Part shown: positions 1 to 7,848 of the stretch, piece after piece
Numbering within the stretch: position 1 is the first letter of the stretch
Layout: every line of letters starts with the position of its first letter
DNA from: DATGIQ01 sp035295665
GTDB lineage: Bacteria; Planctomycetota; Planctomycetia; Gemmatales; Gemmataceae
Assembly: GCA_035295665.1 (NCBI GenBank)
Contig: DATGIQ010000337.1
Coordinates: 1 to 44,913, forward strand
Direction: 5' to 3'
DNA length: 44,913 nucleotides
The notes under the pieces: model-generated
Databases searched by the model: none
What the model saw: the letters and a program-made list of their open reading frames with translations, nothing else
Told to the model about the DNA's origin: nothing
Made by a program: the position numbers and the translations under genes

Positions 1-115
1 AGGCGGGGACGCAAAGCCATGGGCCCTGTAAGGGAAAAGGCCAAAGGAAGCACCGAGCCAGTTCCGCTTCCCTTTTCTTTTTTCCCTGGTCAGGGTCGCC
101 AGGTTACCGAAAGGC
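1..115 (+). promoter_or_regulatory. GEMM (c-di-GMP-I class) riboswitch aptamer, 5' end cut by window edge
   Basis: The first bases carry the GEMM core GGGACGCAAAGCC (6-18), followed by a long irregular hairpin and the conserved 3' strand GCCAGGTTACCGAA (about 98-111). The hairpin arms pair GGCCCTG (23-29) with CAGGGTC (91-97) and AGGGAAAAG with CTTTTTTCCCT, with an inner GGAAGC/GCTTCC stem. Both core strings are hallmarks of the family that binds cyclic di-GMP or, in variants, cyclic AMP-GMP. The 5' strand of the first stem, which holds the ligand-discriminating base, lies left of the window, so the ligand cannot be decided. It precedes a run of Tad pseudopilin genes on the same strand, fitting known GEMM control of pili and surface functions. 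Family assignment is from recognised motifs; control of the downstream genes is inference. Confidence 0.85.
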
Positions 116-183
116 TGGACGACTAGCTGTGCTCCATGGGACCCGCATCCGTCTGGCCGTGGCCAGGGGTCCTTTTCGGTAAC
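103..183 (+). promoter_or_regulatory. Candidate riboswitch expression platform
   Basis: The 3' aptamer strand GTTACCGAAAGG (103-114) can pair almost perfectly with CCTTTTCGGTAAC (171-183), which would break the aptamer. Between them lies a nested hairpin: GGACCC (139-144) with GGGTCC (167-172) enclosing CTGGC (153-157) and GCCAG (162-166). The two structures compete for bases 171-172. No uridine run follows, so control by simple intrinsic termination is not obvious; control of translation or Rho access is possible. The pairings are read directly from the sequence; their role is inferred. Confidence 0.5.
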
Positions 184-215
184 GTGACGATCTTGGCAAA
201 ACGGGGAGAGGACCC

Positions 216-344
216 ATGCACGACCGGAAATGCCCCTTTCGACCTTCTCGAAGCCATCACCTGAACGATCGATCGGAGCGCACCAGACCCCTGCCGAACC
301 GCAGCGGGTTCGGGCTGGCTCCGTTTGAACCACCTTCCCAGTAG
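216..344 (+). CDS. Possible 42-residue leader ORF before the Tad genes
   Basis: An ATG at 216 sits five bases after a GGGGAGAGGA ribosome-binding-like stretch (about 201-210) and opens a 42-codon reading frame ending in TAG at 342-344. The peptide is rich in Arg, Pro and Ser and shows no domain or membrane segment. It lies between the riboswitch and the first TadE-like gene and is in the same frame as that gene, separated by the TAG. It could be a regulatory leader peptide, an older N-terminus of the TadE gene cut by a stop, or chance. The good ribosome-binding sequence is the main support. Confidence 0.3.
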   Translation: MHDRKCPFRPSRSHHLNDRSERTRPLPNRSGFGLAPFEPPSQ

Positions 345-422
345 CCGGCTGTTCGGGTCGTCCTCTCATCCCAGGTGATCAGCACTGCCTCCCCAGCGTT
401 TGCCTCAGGGAGTATCTTGCAT

Positions 423-839
423 ATGCTCCATTCAGTCCACCATCGGTTGCCACGCCGGCGAGCCATTGCGGCGGTAGAAACCGCCTTGATTTTGCCGTTC
501 CTGGTTCTCTTCCTGGCCGCCATCGTGGACATCGGCCGGCTGTCGAAGGTCACCAATGCCCTGTCCAACGCGGCTCGCAACGGGGCCCAGTACGGCTCGG
601 TCAGTACCACGGCCGCCGCCGACGCAGCCCAAATCCGGGCAGCCGCCGTCACCGAAATGGCGTACCTGCCGAAAGTGACGGCCACCAACCCAACGGTGAG
701 CGCCAACGTGGTCACGCACAGCGGTACACAGTTCTTGCAGGTTACCGTCACCTACGACATGACGGGGACCTCCTATTTCAGCCTTTTTCCGTGCAACAGC
801 ATGACGCGGACCATTGAGATGCCCATGATGCCCCAGTGA
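423..839 (+). CDS. TadE-like pseudopilin 1
   Basis: A 138-residue protein with the TadE layout: a short basic leader (RLPRRRAIAAVETA), then a hydrophobic segment of about 20 residues (LILPFLVLFLAAIVDIGR), then a Thr/Val-rich periplasmic part. Glu within AAVETA is the type of glutamate seen near the start of the mature helix of type IV pilin-like proteins. The start at 423 is chosen over an upstream ATG at 375 because AGGGAG at 407-412 precedes it with ten bases of spacing. TadE-like proteins are minor pseudopilins of the tight-adherence (Flp pilus) apparatus and sit in the inner membrane. It is the first of two TadE genes followed by a TadG-like gene, with only 33 bases to the next gene, so co-transcription is likely. 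The exact substrate or filament is unknown. Confidence 0.85.
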   Translation: MLHSVHHRLPRRRAIAAVETALILPFLVLFLAAIVDIGRLSKVTNALSNAARNGAQYGSVSTTAAADAAQIRAAAVTEMAYLPKVTATNPTVSANVVTHSGTQFLQVTVTYDMTGTSYFSLFPCNSMTRTIEMPMMPQ

Positions 840-872
840 TCGCTAGGGAGCGAGGAAACAGGAGAAGAGCCG

Positions 873-1319
873 ATGCGGTACAGACCATCCCATACAAACC
901 GATCCGCTGCTCGGTCCCGCCAGGGCACTTACGTCGTGGAGCTGGCGGCCATCTTGCCGTTTACTCTGCTCTTGCTGCTGGGGATTATCGATTTCGCGCT
1001 GATCATGTATTCCTATGGCACGGTGTCGGAAGCCGCCCGCGCCGGGGCCCGCTACGCCATAGTCCACGGCTCCCGCGCTACCTCCCCTGCCGGGCCCACT
1101 GGCAACGATGCAACGGTCGAAAGCGTCGTCCGCGCTAATGCCTTGGCCTTGGCGGCATCACAATTGACGGTAACGTCGAGCTGGAGCACCGGGCATAATG
1201 ACCCGACTTGCCCGGTCACGGTGACCGTAAGCTACACGTATCATCCCTTTATCGGACGCTTGATGGGGTTACACAACCTCACGATTAACGGCTCAACCAC
1301 GATGACCATTACCCACTAA
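873..1319 (+). CDS. TadE-like pseudopilin 2
   Basis: A 148-residue protein with a basic N-terminus, the core RQGTYVVELAAILPF, and a single membrane helix ending in IDFALIMYSYGTVSEAARAGARYA, a layout typical of TadE-like proteins where the helix runs into an alanine-rich amphipathic stretch. The rest is a small Thr/Val-rich domain expected outside the membrane. A purine-rich ribosome-binding region (AGGAAACAGGAGAAGAG) precedes the ATG at 873. It lies 33 bases after TadE-like 1 and 8 bases before the TadG-like gene, so the three probably form one transcription unit. It differs from its neighbour in sequence outside the helix, suggesting a distinct minor pilin rather than a recent copy. Confidence 0.85.
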   Translation: MRYRPSHTNRSAARSRQGTYVVELAAILPFTLLLLLGIIDFALIMYSYGTVSEAARAGARYAIVHGSRATSPAGPTGNDATVESVVRANALALAASQLTVTSSWSTGHNDPTCPVTVTVSYTYHPFIGRLMGLHNLTINGSTTMTITH

Positions 1320-1327
1320 AGCAAACC

Positions 1328-2638
1328 ATGAAGCTATCCACACGAAGTACGGTAAATCGGCGGCGGGGCGTCACGCTCGTGTTGACTTGCCTGAGCCTCA
1401 CCGCGATCTTGTTCCTGACGGCGTTGGCCATCGACAGCGGCAACGAGATGTCGCTGCGGCGCCACGCCCAGAACTGTTGCGATGCGGCGGCGCTGTCCGG
1501 CTGCATTGAATTGGCGACCCTCAAGGCCCAGGGGACTCAGCCGACGCTTCAGAATATCCAGACCGCGGTCAACCTGTCGGCCTCCCACAACAACTATACG
1601 ACGGGCACGAATTGCACGATCACGGTCAACTGGCCGCCCAAATCCGGCAATTTTCAGGACACCAATTCGGTGGAAGTGCTCGTGACGTTCCCTTACCACA
1701 ACCTGGTGGTCACCGGCACCAACAACGTCACGGTGCGGAGCGTGGCTTCGTGCAATGCCAGTGCCATTCCTCCCTTCTCCATGCTGATTACGGACCCAAC
1801 CGCGGCCGATGCCTTTTGGATCAATGGCGGGAATTTGCGATTGAGCAACGGCTTCATTCAGGTCAATTCCAACAGCGCCAACGCCGCCGTCGTGAGCGGC
1901 GCATCCGGCTCCGAGGCCTACGCCACGGTTCGCACCGTCGGTGGCACGTCGGGGACATTTTCCCCCGCGGCTACGACGGGCACTGCGCCGCAGAATAACC
2001 CGTACGCCCTCCTTCCCCCCCCCAGCAAGTCAGGATTGACGACCTATTCCCAGTCCACGTACCTGCCGGACGCCAGCGGCAATATCACGCTCAACCCCGG
2101 CTATTATCCCAATGGGCTGTACTGCATCAACGGTGGCAACGTGACCATGAATCCGGGTTTGTATTACGTCGAGCATGGCAACCTTTGGATCAACACCCCT
2201 GGCACCGTCACGGGAAACGGTGTGACCCTCTATCACAACGGTTCGGACAGCAGCGCCCTGCTTAGCAAACAATACGGTCTCGACTGCGGGATCGTTTTCT
2301 GTCCCACCAACAACAACTACACCATCACGCCGCCGACAAGCGGCACCTACGCCGGCATCAGCCTCATGCAGGGCCCCAACTGCACCGGCACGGCCTTTTA
2401 TGATTTCTGGGGCACGGGGGCCCTCGTCTGCGGCGCTCAGTACTTCCCCAACAGCACGCTCCGTTGCTGGGCGATCAACGGCACCATCAACTGCAATCAG
2501 CTCGTGGCCAAGGATTTCAAGGTGGTCGGAACCCATGAAATCTATGGCAATAGTCAAAATGGCGGGTTCTCCCCCCTCACCTGGAATGCCAGCCAAGGCA
2601 CGCACGGCCCGACAACGAATATCGCGTTGGTCGAGTGA
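1328..2638 (+). CDS. TadG-like pilus assembly protein with repetitive C-terminal domain
   Basis: A 436-residue protein. Residues 12-50 match the TadG/TadE N-terminal pattern: RRRGVTLVL, a membrane helix, then AIDSGNEMSLRRHAQNCCDAAALSG, close to the usual 'Q(N)xADAAALAG' signature. The rest is rich in Gly, Asn, Thr and Tyr, with short recurring patterns such as NPGYYPNGLYCINGGNV and NPGLYYVEHGNLWINTPG, which suggest a right-handed beta-helix-like domain as seen in some TadG-like proteins. There is no MIDAS motif, unlike the second TadG-like protein in this cluster. Eight bases separate it from TadE-like 2; the ATG at 1328 has no strong ribosome-binding sequence, so coupling to the upstream gene is likely. 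A structural or adhesive role at the cell surface is inferred. Confidence 0.8.
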   Translation: MKLSTRSTVNRRRGVTLVLTCLSLTAILFLTALAIDSGNEMSLRRHAQNCCDAAALSGCIELATLKAQGTQPTLQNIQTAVNLSASHNNYTTGTNCTITVNWPPKSGNFQDTNSVEVLVTFPYHNLVVTGTNNVTVRSVASCNASAIPPFSMLITDPTAADAFWINGGNLRLSNGFIQVNSNSANAAVVSGASGSEAYATVRTVGGTSGTFSPAATTGTAPQNNPYALLPPPSKSGLTTYSQSTYLPDASGNITLNPGYYPNGLYCINGGNVTMNPGLYYVEHGNLWINTPGTVTGNGVTLYHNGSDSSALLSKQYGLDCGIVFCPTNNNYTITPPTSGTYAGISLMQGPNCTGTAFYDFWGTGALVCGAQYFPNSTLRCWAINGTINCNQLVAKDFKVVGTHEIYGNSQNGGFSPLTWNASQGTHGPTTNIALVE

Positions 2639-2697
2639 GGTTTCCTTCTCAAAAACCAACAAGCCACAGGATGAACACTTTACTTCGGAGACAACCA

Positions 2698-3177
2698 ATG
2701 CGGATGATAAAATTGGCACTGCTAACGACCCTGCTCTGTAACGCCCCTGGAATGATCCGGGCGGACGGCACCTCCACAGGACCCCAAACTCCCGAGGGCC
2801 GCTGGTACGTCGCCCATCGTTCATTCACCCCATCGAACACGACCGCGGCCATCGGCAAAGTGCTGACGGATCTGGGCCACGATGTAGAAATCAAAAACGG
2901 CAAGATTTCCGCCTGCGATCCGTCCAAGGCGGGTATCTACCTTCTGGCCGAGTTTCGCCCAAACACAACGCCAAAATCCGTCGACTTGAAAGTCCCCAGC
3001 AACAAGGATAAGCCTCTGAAGGGGATCTACCGCTTGGATGGCGATGTCCTGTCACTGGCGGTCAGCGCCAAGAACAAGCGGCCCGACACGTTCAACAATG
3101 CGCAGGACCAGGTACTGCTGGTGCTGAAGCGGAAGCCGAAGACATCCTCCACGCCAACGGGACCCGCGGCCAAGTAA
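2698..3177 (+). CDS. Exported TIGR03067-like protein
   Basis: A 159-residue protein with a signal peptide (MRMIKLALLTTLLCNAPGMIRADG) and a compact domain whose C-terminal half, KSVDLKVPSN...LKGIYRLDGDVLSLAV, resembles the planctomycete-specific TIGR03067 domain, where 'KGIYxLDGDxL' is the most recognisable part. The function of that domain is unknown. I place the start at 2698 because CGGAG at 2686-2690 lies seven bases upstream and the signal peptide then begins cleanly; upstream ATGs at 2635 and 2671 would add an atypical basic leader. It sits between the two TadE/TadG blocks on the same strand. No catalytic motif is visible. Confidence 0.7.
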   Translation: MRMIKLALLTTLLCNAPGMIRADGTSTGPQTPEGRWYVAHRSFTPSNTTAAIGKVLTDLGHDVEIKNGKISACDPSKAGIYLLAEFRPNTTPKSVDLKVPSNKDKPLKGIYRLDGDVLSLAVSAKNKRPDTFNNAQDQVLLVLKRKPKTSSTPTGPAAK

Positions 3178-3191
3178 GCATTCTGGTCATT

Positions 3192-3233
3192 CCATCCGTG
3201 GCCCGTGGCCGAGCACGCCCTGGCCGCGGATGG
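3192..3233 (+). terminator. Hairpin after the first Tad block
   Basis: CCATCCGTGGCC (3192-3203) pairs with GGCCGCGGATGG (3222-3233), twelve bases per arm with one mismatch, starting 15 bases after the stop of the TIGR03067-like gene. It may end or attenuate transcription before the second Tad block. There is no uridine run, so intrinsic termination is uncertain. Confidence 0.4.
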
Positions 3234-3443
3234 ATCGATTGATTTGCCAAGCAGCTGTTTTGGACGTAGGCTTGCACAAGCACCCCAGGCTCTCCAGCCT
3301 GAACGGCTGGGACTCGATTCGCCAAGAACTTGGGTGCCTCGAACGATTTCCTCCCGTCGATCCCCTCGTGCCGCCGGAGAATTCCCTCGGCACCTCCAGT
3401 AAGCAACCGCAAATCTCCCGGCTGGGCAGGGAGGAGAAGAGCT

Positions 3444-3920
3444 GTGATTCTATTGAATCGGAAGGTACGCCGCCGCCGCGGCACTGCTGCGGTGGAGTTC
3501 GGCTTTCTCTTGCCGTTCATTCTGATCTTGCTCCTGGGATTGTGGGAGGTTGGCCGGCTCATCGAGGTCAACCAACTTCTGTACAACGCTGCCCGGGAGG
3601 GATGCCGGCAGGCTTCGACCGGGCTGATCAACAACAACGCCGTCCAGCAGGTAGTGATCAACTACCTGAAGAATGCGGGTCTGCCGACGCAGAACGTCTC
3701 GGTCACTGTTCAGGATCTCACCAATCCCGGCACCGACGTGAGCAACGCCACCTGGATGGATCAGCTCCAAGTCATCGTTACCATTCCCTGCGATGATGTC
3801 ACCTGGAGTTCCATCGACCTGACAACGAACAGCACCAGCAAATTGACGGTGCAGGCCATCTGGAATTCGATGAAAGATCAGACGTATCCCACGACCATCA
3901 ATCCGCCACCGGGTTCTTGA
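3444..3920 (+). CDS. TadE-like pseudopilin 3
   Basis: A 158-residue TadE-like protein: basic leader NRKVRRRRGTAAVE, hydrophobic helix FGFLLPFILILLLGLWEVGR, then an alanine-rich stretch (LLYNAAREGCRQAS) and a Thr/Val-rich domain. The start is taken as GTG at 3444, because a near-perfect AGGGAGGAG (3428-3436) lies seven bases upstream; an in-frame ATG at 3330 would add 38 residues with no leader character. It opens the second TadE/TadE/TadG block, 38 bases before TadE-like 4. The helix signature 'VExxxxLPFxLxLLxGxxExGR' is closest to the standard TadE pattern of the four in this window. Confidence 0.85.
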   Translation: MILLNRKVRRRRGTAAVEFGFLLPFILILLLGLWEVGRLIEVNQLLYNAAREGCRQASTGLINNNAVQQVVINYLKNAGLPTQNVSVTVQDLTNPGTDVSNATWMDQLQVIVTIPCDDVTWSSIDLTTNSTSKLTVQAIWNSMKDQTYPTTINPPPGS

Positions 3921-3957
3921 TTCGCCCACCCACGGGAACCTGCGCAGAGAGGGAATC

Positions 3958-4413
3958 ATGTTCAGACCATCACGAACAGGAAGCGATATCAGCCGGCGGA
4001 GCGGCGTCACGGTGGTGGAGACGGCCATCGTGATTGGTGCCTGTTTGCTCTTCATGTTCGCCATTTTCGAATACGGCCGGGTCATCATGATACGGCAGCT
4101 GCTGACCAATGCCACCCGCGAAACGGCCCGCTATGCCGTCTACAACACGAATACGCAGCCAACGCCGAACCTTCAGACGTATTTCACCGGCTTCCTGGCA
4201 AATCAGCCCCTCACGATCTCGTCGTTCAACGCCTATCAAGCCGATCCCAATAGCAATTATGCCAATATTGGGCCCTGGCAAAACACACCGTTCGGGCAAC
4301 CGATCGTCGTACAGGCCCAGGTGAGCTATAGCCCCCTCTTTCCGACGTTCAAGTTTTTGCCCAATCCCGTCACGCTGAAGGATACGGCCACCATGTACAG
4401 CGAAGGAAATTAG
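3958..4413 (+). CDS. TadE-like pseudopilin 4
   Basis: A 151-residue protein with the leader SRRSGVTVVETAIVIGACLL and one membrane helix ending in FEYGRVIMIRQLLTNATRETARYAVYNT, the TadE arrangement. The remaining domain is short and neutral. The ATG at 3958 follows GAGAGGGAATC. The gene sits between TadE-like 3 and the large TadG-like protein, mirroring the order in the first block, so the cluster looks like a duplicated or two-part module. As a minor pseudopilin it would be processed at the inner membrane; the processing peptidase and motor ATPase are not in this window. Confidence 0.85.
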   Translation: MFRPSRTGSDISRRSGVTVVETAIVIGACLLFMFAIFEYGRVIMIRQLLTNATRETARYAVYNTNTQPTPNLQTYFTGFLANQPLTISSFNAYQADPNSNYANIGPWQNTPFGQPIVVQAQVSYSPLFPTFKFLPNPVTLKDTATMYSEGN

Positions 4414-4495
4414 CCGATCCCAACATCCTGGCTGGGAGGAGCCATCCCGCTCCACTCCGACCGCCGCCAGGCTTTCGCAAGAACGGAGAACGAGC

Positions 4496-7057
4496 ATGTT
4501 GATCATTCGTACCGGCCAACGTCGTCGGGGAACGATTCTACCCATGTTGGCGATCTGCCTGGTCGCTCTGTGCGGGTTTGTCGCCCTGGGTATCGATGTC
4601 GGCCTTATCGCAGCCGCCAAGACCGATTGCCAAAATGCTGCCGATGCTGCGGCCTTGACCGGAACGCGCAACATCGACGGCAGCGCGAACGGGAACGTCA
4701 CCGTCGCCATGAGCAAGGCCCAGGCGATCGCCATGGCAAACCAGGTGCTCGGGCAGTCGGTGCAGGCGGCGGACGTAACGCTCCAGGCGGGCACTTACCA
4801 CTACGATCCGAACAGCCAAACGTTCACGCCGCAGTTCCCCCCCGTGCCGCCCGATAACTACAACCTCATGCAGGCGACCGTCCAGCACACGGTCAACTAC
4901 ACGTTTGGACGGGTTTTCAACCTCACATCGATCAACGTCTCCGCAACGGCCATTGCAACCCATCGGCCGCGCGACACCAGCATCGTCCTGGATTATTCCG
5001 GTTCCATGAACAACGAAAGCGACCTGTGGAACTGCGAAAGCTATCTGGGAACCATGATCAACACGTCCAACAATACCGATCCCGTTTTTCCCCAGTGGGG
5101 ACAATATGATCCGACGTGGTCACCCCTTGCGGCCTTGCAGTGCACGAGCTCCGATCCGCGCGTCGGCTATTGCAATGTGACGCAGTCGGTCCTGGGAGTT
5201 GCACCGTTGGTTCAGAGCTTCTACCAAAATGCCCGCGGCGCCGGTGCCCAATCTGCCTTCAGCCCGGCACCGTCGACCGTCACCAATACCAGCCCCGGCG
5301 GCGAGTCCGCGCAGAGCCATGTCAAGAATTTGATCGATCTCCAGAGCAACAAACCCACGGCCTTTACCGGAGCCAGCGGCTCGGGGCTCGGGTTCAAGGG
5401 ATACAAGACGGCCTACGGCCAAACGCAATTCTATGGCTATCGGCAGGGTCCCGGTTACTGGGGGAAGACGTTTTTCATCTGGCCTCCCGACCCGACCACG
5501 GATTCGACCGTGAACCCCAATACCTACACGGGTTTTACCCAGTTTAACTACACGTGCGATTGGCGGAAACGCTTCTTTTTGAAGCCCGGCGGCAGCTACC
5601 CGCTCTTCGGAGGCCCCGTCAACGACAATACCCTGCTGTGGGCTTCCGGCTCAGGCAGTAGTGGCGGCGGCCAGTGGAACGACCCGCCGGGCAACTACGT
5701 CATCAATTACGCGGCCATCCTGCAATGGATCAAGACGGCCAGTAGCAGCAACGGGCCCGATCCCTTTCCCCCGATCTTGCGCGCCGGCAACCTCCTGTAT
5801 TACGATTCGATTCCCAACGACGTTCCAAGCAGCGCCTATGATCACACGCAGCCCAACCGCAACATTTCCGACCCCAACCAGCGTTTCTGGAAAGAGTACA
5901 TCGACTACGTCCTGGGCGTTTGGCGCGATCCATTTGGCAGTATCCAGCACCCTGCCAATCCTTCGTGCAGCTACGGTAACGATTACACGTGCGGCAGCGC
6001 GACCTCCGGCACGGGTGTCAGCATTTCCGGTCCAGATAGCACGAGCACGCCAGACTCCAACGGAAAGGCATTCATCAATCCCAACGACAACCCCAAGCGG
6101 CCGCGGCATCGGTTCTGGTTTGGACCAATGACCATGGTCCAATACTTGTCCGATACGGGCCTCTTCCCCGGCACGGTTACGGATATCTCGATGTTGCCTG
6201 CCAAACTGGGCATCGACGGTGCCCTGACCGACATCCAGAACAATCATCCCAACGATCTGGTGTCGATGCTCTTGTATAATCGGCCCCATTTCAGTGGCGA
6301 GCCGACGGAAGTAGGCGCCTTCAGCCAGCCCCAGTTCAGTTTGAGCCGGGATTACACGGGCATGATCAACGCCCTGTGGTATCCGCCCAACAGCTCGTCC
6401 ACGGATGTCCGCCCCTGGGACGCGAACGGCGCCCAGACACCCCGTGCTCACGGCGACTATACGTCGAACACAGCCACCAGCTACGGGTTCATGCTGGCCT
6501 ACAATCAATTCAGCAGCAACTCTTCGTTGCGGTCGCAATCTGTCGGTGGCCTCGGCCGCAAGGGCTCCCAGCGGCTGGTCGTCCTGGAAACGGACGGCAT
6601 GGCCAACGTCCACACGGCGGCAAATTTCACGAGTGGCGGTCCCTACAACTCGTACTACAACATCACACCCAATGATAGCGTGACCGGTTCGAGCACCGAT
6701 TTCACGACGGCGGCCAATGAATCCATCGCGGTCATCCAGAAAATCTGTGCCCTGACGACCGACAACGCCAATGGGCCTGGATTTGCCACGCCCACGAAGC
6801 CCGTGATTGTTCACTGCATCGCCTTTGGAGCGATTTTTGAACCGACTGCCCAGGACGGTCAGTCGGCCAATGCCATGAGCATGCTTCAACAGATTTCCTC
6901 GATCGGGAAAACTGGCTTTCCGCCGTCGGTGACGGCGACGTCGGACCCCAATTACTACAAGCTCTGCATCGGCACGCTCTCCGATCGTCAGGCAAAGCTG
7001 CGCAAGGCGTTTTCCTTGATCATGGACGACGGCATTTCCGTCGTCATGGTCAAGTAG
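4496..7057 (+). CDS. TadG-like protein with split von Willebrand A domain
   Basis: An 853-residue protein. Residues 9-60 carry the TadG N-terminus: RRRGTILPM, a membrane helix, then GIDVGLIAAAKTDCQNAADAAALTG. A MIDAS motif D166-Y-S-G-S170 starts a von Willebrand A domain, and a second strand plus ETDGM motif (698-702) with the following helical region lies near the C-terminus. The gap between them, about 530 residues, is far longer than in a normal VWA domain (roughly 180-200 residues in all) and is rich in Gly, Asn, Tyr, Pro and Trp, so the fold is interrupted by a large insertion. VWA domains bind metal and often mediate adhesion. GGAG precedes the ATG at 4496. It ends the pseudopilin cluster and is followed 29 bases later by an ABC transporter. 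Confidence 0.85.
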   Translation: MLIIRTGQRRRGTILPMLAICLVALCGFVALGIDVGLIAAAKTDCQNAADAAALTGTRNIDGSANGNVTVAMSKAQAIAMANQVLGQSVQAADVTLQAGTYHYDPNSQTFTPQFPPVPPDNYNLMQATVQHTVNYTFGRVFNLTSINVSATAIATHRPRDTSIVLDYSGSMNNESDLWNCESYLGTMINTSNNTDPVFPQWGQYDPTWSPLAALQCTSSDPRVGYCNVTQSVLGVAPLVQSFYQNARGAGAQSAFSPAPSTVTNTSPGGESAQSHVKNLIDLQSNKPTAFTGASGSGLGFKGYKTAYGQTQFYGYRQGPGYWGKTFFIWPPDPTTDSTVNPNTYTGFTQFNYTCDWRKRFFLKPGGSYPLFGGPVNDNTLLWASGSGSSGGGQWNDPPGNYVINYAAILQWIKTASSSNGPDPFPPILRAGNLLYYDSIPNDVPSSAYDHTQPNRNISDPNQRFWKEYIDYVLGVWRDPFGSIQHPANPSCSYGNDYTCGSATSGTGVSISGPDSTSTPDSNGKAFINPNDNPKRPRHRFWFGPMTMVQYLSDTGLFPGTVTDISMLPAKLGIDGALTDIQNNHPNDLVSMLLYNRPHFSGEPTEVGAFSQPQFSLSRDYTGMINALWYPPNSSSTDVRPWDANGAQTPRAHGDYTSNTATSYGFMLAYNQFSSNSSLRSQSVGGLGRKGSQRLVVLETDGMANVHTAANFTSGGPYNSYYNITPNDSVTGSSTDFTTAANESIAVIQKICALTTDNANGPGFATPTKPVIVHCIAFGAIFEPTAQDGQSANAMSMLQQISSIGKTGFPPSVTATSDPNYYKLCIGTLSDRQAKLRKAFSLIMDDGISVVMVK

Positions 7058-7086
7058 ACGAGCATCGCAAAGGAGGATGATCCCCT

Positions 7087-7848
7087 ATGTCGTCCACGGT
7101 GGCTGTAGAGTTCGATGACGTCAGCAAATCGTACCCCGCCGGCTGGCCCGGCCGGCGTCTGGCAGCATTGACCAACGTCAGCTTTGCCATTGAATCCGGC
7201 GAGGTCTTTGCCCTGCTCGGTCCCAATCGAGCCGGCAAGACGACGCTGGTTAAGATTTTGCTCTCGCTGTGCCAGCCCGGGGCTGGCCGCGTGGCCCGAT
7301 TGGGCCAACCCATCACCGATCGAACCACGCTGGCCCGTGTCGGCTACATGCACGAGAACCAGGCATTTCCCCGGTACTGGAACGCGGCGCAGTTGCTGGA
7401 GTTCTACGGGGCATTGTCGCTCATGCCGGCGCGAGAGATTCACAATCGGTCCAATCAGCTCCTGCGCTTCGTCGGCTTGGCCGACCGCGGCGAGGAGCCC
7501 ATCGCCCGATTCAGCAAGGGGATGATCCAACGCCTGGCCCTGGCCCAAGCCCTGATCAACGATCCGGAGCTCCTCGTGCTGGACGAGCCGACGGAAGGTC
7601 TCGACCTGATCGGACGACGTCTTCTCTTCGAGGTCATCCAAGAACAACGGCGGCGGGGCCGGACGGTCCTGCTCGTCTCGCATGTCCTGGGCGAAGTCGA
7701 GCAGCACTGCGACCGGGCCGCGGTGTTGCTCAATGGCCGATTGGTTCACGTGGGACCATTGAACACGCTCACCCAGGACGCCAAGACCGGGACCGCACGC
7801 TCTCTGGAGCAAGCCCTCCTCGATCTCTACGAAAGGCTGGCCGCATGA
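7087..7848 (+). CDS. ABC transporter ATP-binding protein
   Basis: A 253-residue nucleotide-binding subunit. Walker A is GPNRAGKTT (45-53), with Arg where Gly is usual but the GxxxxGKT frame intact. The signature region is SKGMIQR (143-149), typical of the drug/gliding (DRA-like) branch rather than LSGGQ. Walker B is LLVLDE (162-167) and the switch histidine is H199 in LLVSH. AGGAGG lies ten bases before the ATG at 7087. The stop overlaps the start of the permease gene by four bases, so the two form one complex in the inner membrane. The branch commonly exports lipids, drugs or polysaccharide parts; the substrate is unknown. It could serve the upstream pilus genes but nothing in the sequence proves that. 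Confidence 0.93.
   Translation: MSSTVAVEFDDVSKSYPAGWPGRRLAALTNVSFAIESGEVFALLGPNRAGKTTLVKILLSLCQPGAGRVARLGQPITDRTTLARVGYMHENQAFPRYWNAAQLLEFYGALSLMPAREIHNRSNQLLRFVGLADRGEEPIARFSKGMIQRLALAQALINDPELLVLDEPTEGLDLIGRRLLFEVIQEQRRRGRTVLLVSHVLGEVEQHCDRAAVLLNGRLVHVGPLNTLTQDAKTGTARSLEQALLDLYERLAA

Noticed and set aside
257..751. 164-residue - strand open frame over the first TadE gene
   Set aside because: It is antisense to a recognised pseudopilin and has low-complexity composition with no start signal.
7269..7844. N-terminal extension of the ABC permease frame
   Set aside because: It lies inside the ATPase gene in another frame; the ATGA-coupled start at 7845 is natural and the extension looks like a shadow.
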